Below are positions 7,190-11,602 of a stretch of 11,602 bases of DNA, piece by piece. The notes below the pieces were generated by a model. That model searched no databases and was not told the DNA's origin. It saw only the letters and a program-made list of their open reading frames with translations. The position numbers and the translations under genes were made by a program. This DNA is from Thalassiosira profunda. Taxonomy: Eukaryota > Bacillariophyta > Thalassiosirophyceae > Thalassiosirales > Thalassiosiraceae. The stretch is taken from NCBI GenBank assembly GCA_036939355.1, contig JALLAP010000596.1:1-11602 (forward strand), in the 5' to 3' direction. How positions within the stretch are numbered: the first letter of the stretch is position 1; each line of letters starts with the position of its first letter.

Positions 7190-9141
7190 TCAGTTAGCCT
7201 GCGCCAAGGCCTTCTCCGACAAGGGACCATATCTCGTTTGATGGAGCCACACGCCGGCCAGTCTGAAACTGTTGAAGACCCCGAAAGACATCCACACTCC
7301 AGTGAGACCAAACAATTTTGGCAAGGTGTTCAATGATATAAGGGCTGCAGCCGTTGCGACGACTGTTGTCAACGACAGCTGAAGGAAGTTCCCGCATCCC
7401 ACCATGACTCCTTCACCAATGAACACCAAACCGTTCATTATCTGGTACACGCTGGCGAGGATTGACGGTATCACCGCAGCTTGCCTCACTTCTTCTAGCG
7501 GAGACGACTTTCGAAGCACAGGAAGAAGCGCCATTTGCAGAGCCCCCAGGCCAACTCCAAGCACAAATCCCCAAGACATCAAACGGTTCACGACGTTTTT
7601 GGCCGCTCTCTTCCCACCGTGGCGCTTCCCTGTCGAGGCGTCGACCTTTTCGATGAGCTCGTTTGGCACTATCGTCTGCGCCACCACCGACAATGCGAGT
7701 AGTACAATCCCGCCGACTTGGAAACATTGTATCGCCAAGGCGTGTGCTGCTGCTGCCACCCCAGTGTCATCCAGCGATTGCGTCACCCTGGCCACGGCCA
7801 GAAATGTCAGATTCAGCGCCACGTTTCTCATTTGCAAGGCAGCTCCGCCCTCCAACAGTGGCTTCAGTTTCGTCCACGACGGCAGTTGGAATATCTTGGA
7901 CCATCGAATCATCTTTCGTCGCAACATTAGAAATAAGAAGCTCGCCGCCGATATCACCTCAGCCGCCAATGTCGCAAGCGCCGCTCCCGGAACGCCCATT
8001 GCCAGCGTAAACATTAAGATGGGATCCAGCACTGCATTGAACACATTTGAGGTGGCACTTATTTTGAGTGGCGTGGACGTGTCGAGCGTCCCACGGAATG
8101 CCGAGAACCCAATCAACGAGATGAGCGAAGGCAGGAACGCAAATGCTCGGATGAAGAGGTAGGGTTTGGCATATTGGAGCGCAGGGGCACCGTCTAAGGA
8201 AACAGCAGTTCAACGTTAGAGTGCAGGTAGATACATCGCCTAAATCAAGCTGACCAGTGAACTCTCACCTTTCAATACACTCGATAGCACCCTTTCCGGG
8301 TACCGGAGCATCAATAGACTTCCAGCTAAGGAGATGTAGAATCCCACAACCAATGCCTGACTGACGGCATCTTGCAACTCCTCCTGGTTGCCACTGGCAT
8401 TAGCTTTGGACACGAGTGTTGCCGTCACTGCAAGGAAAAAAGAGGAAAGCGAGATGGAGGATTGGTAGGTATTCACATCACTACAGCACGCGGCATGGTT
8501 CATCAAAACGCACCGCTGGGCAATACCGAGACGATCCAAAACGCCGACGAGAAGACCTGGTTGGCCGCCGCCTGGCCCGCCACTGCCAGTGAAATAGAGG
8601 AAACGAGAGAAGTTGGTTAGGCCCCATCACATCATGTGAATGGTACCTGTGACAAACAAAACATACCCGCCAGCGCGTTCCCCATCCGGTTGACCCAAAA
8701 GAGATCCACAGCGCCAATAAGCGGATTGATTGCAAAGTTGGCGATGCAGGGCAGCGCGATCTTCATCATGCGTTTGTCGAGGTCGTCCATCCGGGGCCAG
8801 ATGGAGAGGACTTCCTCCTCCTCTGACGCACTCTTTGCAGCATGTTCATGTGTTGTGGAGTGGGAGGTGAGCTCGATGCGCGTTTCTTCTTCTTCGTGGC
8901 CGGTCACATCGACTATTTCAGCACTGTCCTCCGACGTTTGCGATGGCGACGATGCCAACAGCACAGTGTACGACGATTTGTGATCGTCAGCCGCGCCCAG
9001 CCGCCACGACGGGGCTCTCCTCCTCCCAAATCGAGCCAATGCACCATGAGACTGTTGCAGCGGCGATTGGTGAATGGCCAGCGACTCCGCCACGAGGAGC
9101 GACCCGGCCACGAGGGAGAATGCGAGGAGGTGCCGCCCCAT
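7190..9141 (-). CDS. MATE-family efflux transporter
   Basis: Four exons on the minus strand: 9141-8667, 8582-8514, 8427-8269 and 8193-7190. The introns are 84, 86 and 75 nt (GTATGT/GGCAG, GTGCGT/TGCAG, GTGAGA/CTTAG), all phase 1. The product is 568 aa and ends in TGA. About 12 hydrophobic segments follow residue 126, with the MATE pattern of two similar halves. Examples are the NPLIGAVDLFWV segment in TM1, AFRGTLDT in the first half and a counterpart beginning near GGAALQMRN. MATE proteins export organic cations or metabolites in exchange for H+ or Na+. Residues 1-22 look like a signal peptide, followed by a basic Ser/Ala stretch (23-60) and an acidic linker (71-110). This suggests delivery to a complex-plastid envelope or the secretory system, as in plant EDS5-type MATEs. 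The substrate is unknown. The gene lies 246 nt downstream of the ABC gene on the same strand. Confidence 0.95.
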
Positions 9142-9387
9142 GCTGAAGCGTGGGATTATTTGAGCGGGAGGAGGAGGGTGCAGCGCGGCCGTTTATCGCG
9201 TGCGTTGTTGTGCGTGACGCCGAGCAAGCGAAGAATAATCCGCCTGCCAGCCAAGGTAGGTAAGCTAACCAAAATATTCCAGAAAGAGATTCATGATCAT
9301 ACAGGTTGATGTTAGAGTTACATTCAGCATTCTCTTAGCCCTAATCAAGACAGCTCACTCCCTTCTCTCGTCTTCTCTCCCTCCTAC
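9142..9387 (-). promoter_or_regulatory. spacer between ABC stop and MATE start; presumed MATE promoter and 5' UTR
   Basis: 246 nt with no gene. It must hold the 3' end of the ABC transcript and the start of the MATE transcript. I see no canonical AATAAA or TATA box in the sense direction. Assignment is by position only. Confidence 0.4.
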
Positions 9388-11602
9388 CTATTCTGGAAGG
9401 AGGCCGGTGGAATCGACTCTGTCAAGCATCCGTCTGTAGTGCCCACGTTGCTGCTGCACCAGTTGATCGTGAGACCCTTGCTCGACTACCGAACCATCGT
9501 TCATGACAAAAATTGTATCTGCGGTCCGCACAGTCTGCAAACGGTGGGCAATGACAACAGTGGTCATCCCAAATCTGTTCCGCAGCAGCGCGTTCAGAGC
9601 CTCCTGGACAGCGGCCTCCGATTCTGAGATCACGATGTTTGATCAGCAAGAGTTGAGCATACAATAGCAACAGCTCAGATGAGAAAGAAAGCAAGTATCT
9701 CACCTGGATCCAAGGCGCTCGTTGCTTCATCAAGAAGCAAGAGGGCCGGCCTTCGTATCAAAGCCCTGGCAATGGCGATTCTCTGTTAAAAGTGGGAACA
9801 GAGACTCGACGGTGAGTACTATACCGAGAGAAGTGAAGTGAAGCATACATGTTCGAGCTCTGCATCCAACTGACCTGTTTCTGGCCTCCACTCAACGCTT
9901 GACCGCGTTCGCCGACTTGTTCTTTGTATTTGTTTGGAAAGCCATCGATGTATTGGTGCGCATTGGCCACTCTTGAGACCATCACAACTTCCTCGAACGT
10001 GGCTGACGTGCCGTAGGCAATATTCTCCTCAATGGTGCCCGAGAATAACACCGGATCTTGTGTCACCAGGCCAATTTTTGCTCGATGCGCTTTCAGGTTC
10101 ATCATTCTGAGATCGACACTGCCAAACTTTATCCTGCCTTCCTTCGGGTCGTATAGCCGCTCCAACATTGACACGACCGTCGACTCTTTTGAGGAGGTGT
10201 AATGCCAGAGTAAGAAATTACACGAGCACAAACAATAAGCACAAGAAGTCATTCGCCACACTTACTTCCACAGCCAGAGTGGCCCACCAGCGCCACAAGA
10301 CTTCCGCTATTGATCGTCGCAGACATTTGGTTCAACGCCAAAGTGTCGGGTCTCGTTGGATACGCAAACGATACGTTGTCGAGGACGATGTCCTGGCTGG
10401 TCGTGACTTCATCTGCATCTGTCTCAAAGCTCTGCACAATCAAGTTTCCAGTTCCCGGCGGGGGCGGATGCCGATCCAGAAGGTAGAAGACTCGATCGCC
10501 AGCGCCGGAGCTTTTGACGAGAGACGAATCTGGCAAGAAGAGGATGTGAGAATGAGAAGGATCACTGCGGGAAGAAGTATATAACGGCATATGCACTCAC
10601 ACGATTGGAACAGATTCAAGGTATCTGGCAAGAAGAGAATGTGAGAAATGAGAAGGATCGTTGCTGAAGTAGACAATTGGCATATGCACTCACATTCCTG
10701 AAGCTGTCCTTGATACAGCATGAAGGCCAACAGGATCTCGGGCGTCAACTTTCCTTGCTCGACAAAGATCGAGCCAAGCAGCAACAGCGTTGCCTGGACG
10801 ACAGTGTTGATCAGGAACGTGCTCACAGCCATAAAGTAGATTCCGGTGGCGATGAGCTGCCGAATGTTGAGATCGTACAGCTTCTCGATGTGTGTTTTGT
10901 ATTTCTCGCATTCCTTCTCTTCGGACCCCAACGTGATCACAGTCTTTATGGACGCCAGCGACTCGTGAGCGACTGTCGTCGCGGCGGCCAGTGCACTCTG
11001 TACGCCTTGCGCATTCTTGCCGAGCCAATCGCCGTAAAATTTGTTGATCACGCCGACGAAAGGAACAATTGCCAATGTGCAAAGCCCGAGAACGGGAGAC
11101 CGCAGCACCATGTAGATTGAGATGCCACTGATCCGCACGAGCGCCTCGACGCTGAATCTAAAGAACCAAGTCAGGTCGCCAGCCATTTCTCCGCAGTCCG
11201 CGGTCAGCCTCGAGACCAAGTCGCCCGTGTTTGTCTTGTCGAAGAATGCCTGGTCTTGCCTCAAAATTGAGGAGAAGGTATCAGTTCGGACAGCTCTTAC
11301 GATGTTCTCTTTCGCCTTGCCAAACAAAAAGATGCACCAATAGTCGAGGATCGAATCGACAGTTCCCAGCAAAAAGAGCAGCAGCACCTCTCGCTTCGCT
11401 CCGTCGTAGTCCTCATCAATCAGATTTGCAATGGTGGTGGAGACAAAGTGCGGGATGGCCAAGGAGAATGGAAGGCGAACGAGCAGAACGAAAATGCCCA
11501 CCCAGAGGTACGAGGATTCGCTCCCGGCCAGCTTGAGCAGCCGACACGTTCCTCGAAGGCGCGACGTGGATTGTTCTTCTGCATCACTTGCTGCATCGCC
11601 TG
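9388..11602 (-). CDS. ABCB-type half ABC transporter, 5' partial
   Basis: Six visible exons on the minus strand: 11602-10694, 10624-10601, 10529-10266, 10185-9875, 9782-9704 and 9623-9388. The introns are 69, 71, 80, 92 and 80 nt, all GT-AG, and frames match throughout. 606 residues are visible, ending in TAG. The frame is open to the window edge, so the N-terminus is missing. The membrane domain (about residues 30-300, six hydrophobic segments) is followed by a complete ATPase domain. This has Walker A GHSGCGKST (Lys399), Q-loop Gln441, signature LSGGQKQ (496-502), Walker [14 protein letters not shown] (Asp520, Glu521) and H-loop His555. The layout and the [15 protein letters not shown] linker fit TAP/ABCB half transporters, which work as dimers and usually sit in mitochondrial, plastid, vacuolar or ER membranes. 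The substrate cannot be told. All catalytic residues are intact. Confidence 0.97.
10530..10600 (-). repeat. intron copy B, near-identical to intron copy A
   Basis: 71-nt phase-1 intron. Its first 15 bases (GTGAGTGCATATGCC) are identical to those of the intron at 10625-10693, and its last ~33 bases (GATCCTTCTCATT... CTCTTCTTGCCAG) differ from that intron by about two changes. Only the middle ~20 bases are diverged. Flanking exon sequences are unrelated, so the repeat is confined to the introns. Confidence 0.9.
10601..10624 (-). other. 24-nt microexon of the ABC gene
   Basis: Lies between two near-identical introns. Spliced in, it adds 8 codons (YTLNLFQS with split ends) and gives [20 protein letters not shown], which matches the expected linker between the membrane domain and the ATPase. 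Its length is a multiple of three and both flanking introns are phase 1, so skipping keeps the frame. Confidence 0.88.
10625..10693 (-). repeat. intron copy A, near-identical to intron copy B
   Basis: 69-nt phase-1 intron with GTGAGT donor and TTGCCAG acceptor, the partner of the intron at 10530-10600. None of the other introns in the window shares this sequence beyond the donor and the pyrimidine-rich end. Confidence 0.9.

Noticed and set aside
7404..8162. 252-codon open frame on the plus strand
   Set aside because: Antisense to exon 4 of the MATE gene, whose protein is clearly recognisable on the other strand.
6954..9344. TTAGGGCTA after the stop codons of the mosaic gene (6954) and of the ABC gene (9336-9344, minus strand), as a telomere-like or shared 3' signal
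   Set aside because: Single 9-mers, no tandem array; such a match is expected by chance in a window of this size.
1..11602. Prokaryotic operon, CRISPR array, tRNA or rRNA
   Set aside because: No evenly spaced repeats or RNA gene motifs were seen, and spliceosomal introns show that the DNA is eukaryotic nuclear.

Overview
This is a stretch of nuclear DNA from a eukaryotic protist. The genes are broken by many short GT-AG introns (69 to 92 nt), and the reading frames rejoin exactly when these are spliced out. There are no operons, Shine-Dalgarno sites or RNA genes. One gene (MATE) has a signal-peptide-like N-terminus followed by a basic, Ser/Ala-containing stretch, which would suit a microalga with a complex (secondary) plastid such as a stramenopile or haptophyte. 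That placement is an inference.

Left to right: (1) on the + strand, the 3' part of an alpha-helical plus long coiled-coil protein gene (1-1849, one intron), followed by a 437-nt spacer with a poly(A) signal, palindromes and a perfect 9-bp hairpin. (2) On the + strand, a large four-exon gene (2287-6936, about 1476 aa) with a mosaic product. It has a Pro/Tyr/His/Gly-rich N-terminus with PPxY motifs, a hydrophobic segment, a clear internal ubiquitin-like domain ending in Gly-Gly, Ser/acidic and Lys-rich linkers, a globular region I do not recognise, a 28-residue tandem repeat and a C-terminal Cys-rich (zinc-ribbon-like) region. (3) Just after it, a short orphan fragment (6982-7161) that is a diverged copy of the 3' end of gene 1. 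The big gene therefore lies between two copies of the same coding tail. (4) On the - strand, a complete MATE-family efflux transporter (four exons, 568 aa). (5) Upstream of it on the same strand, an ABCB-type half transporter (six exons visible, 606 residues, 5' end beyond the window) with all ATPase motifs.

The two - strand genes are both exporters and are tandem neighbours. Gene 2 and the gene 1 tail copy converge on the MATE gene, with 28 nt between stop codons. The points most worth a second look are the mosaic ubiquitin-like gene, its position between two copies of the coiled-coil gene's 3' end, and two near-identical introns flanking a 24-nt microexon in the ABC gene.
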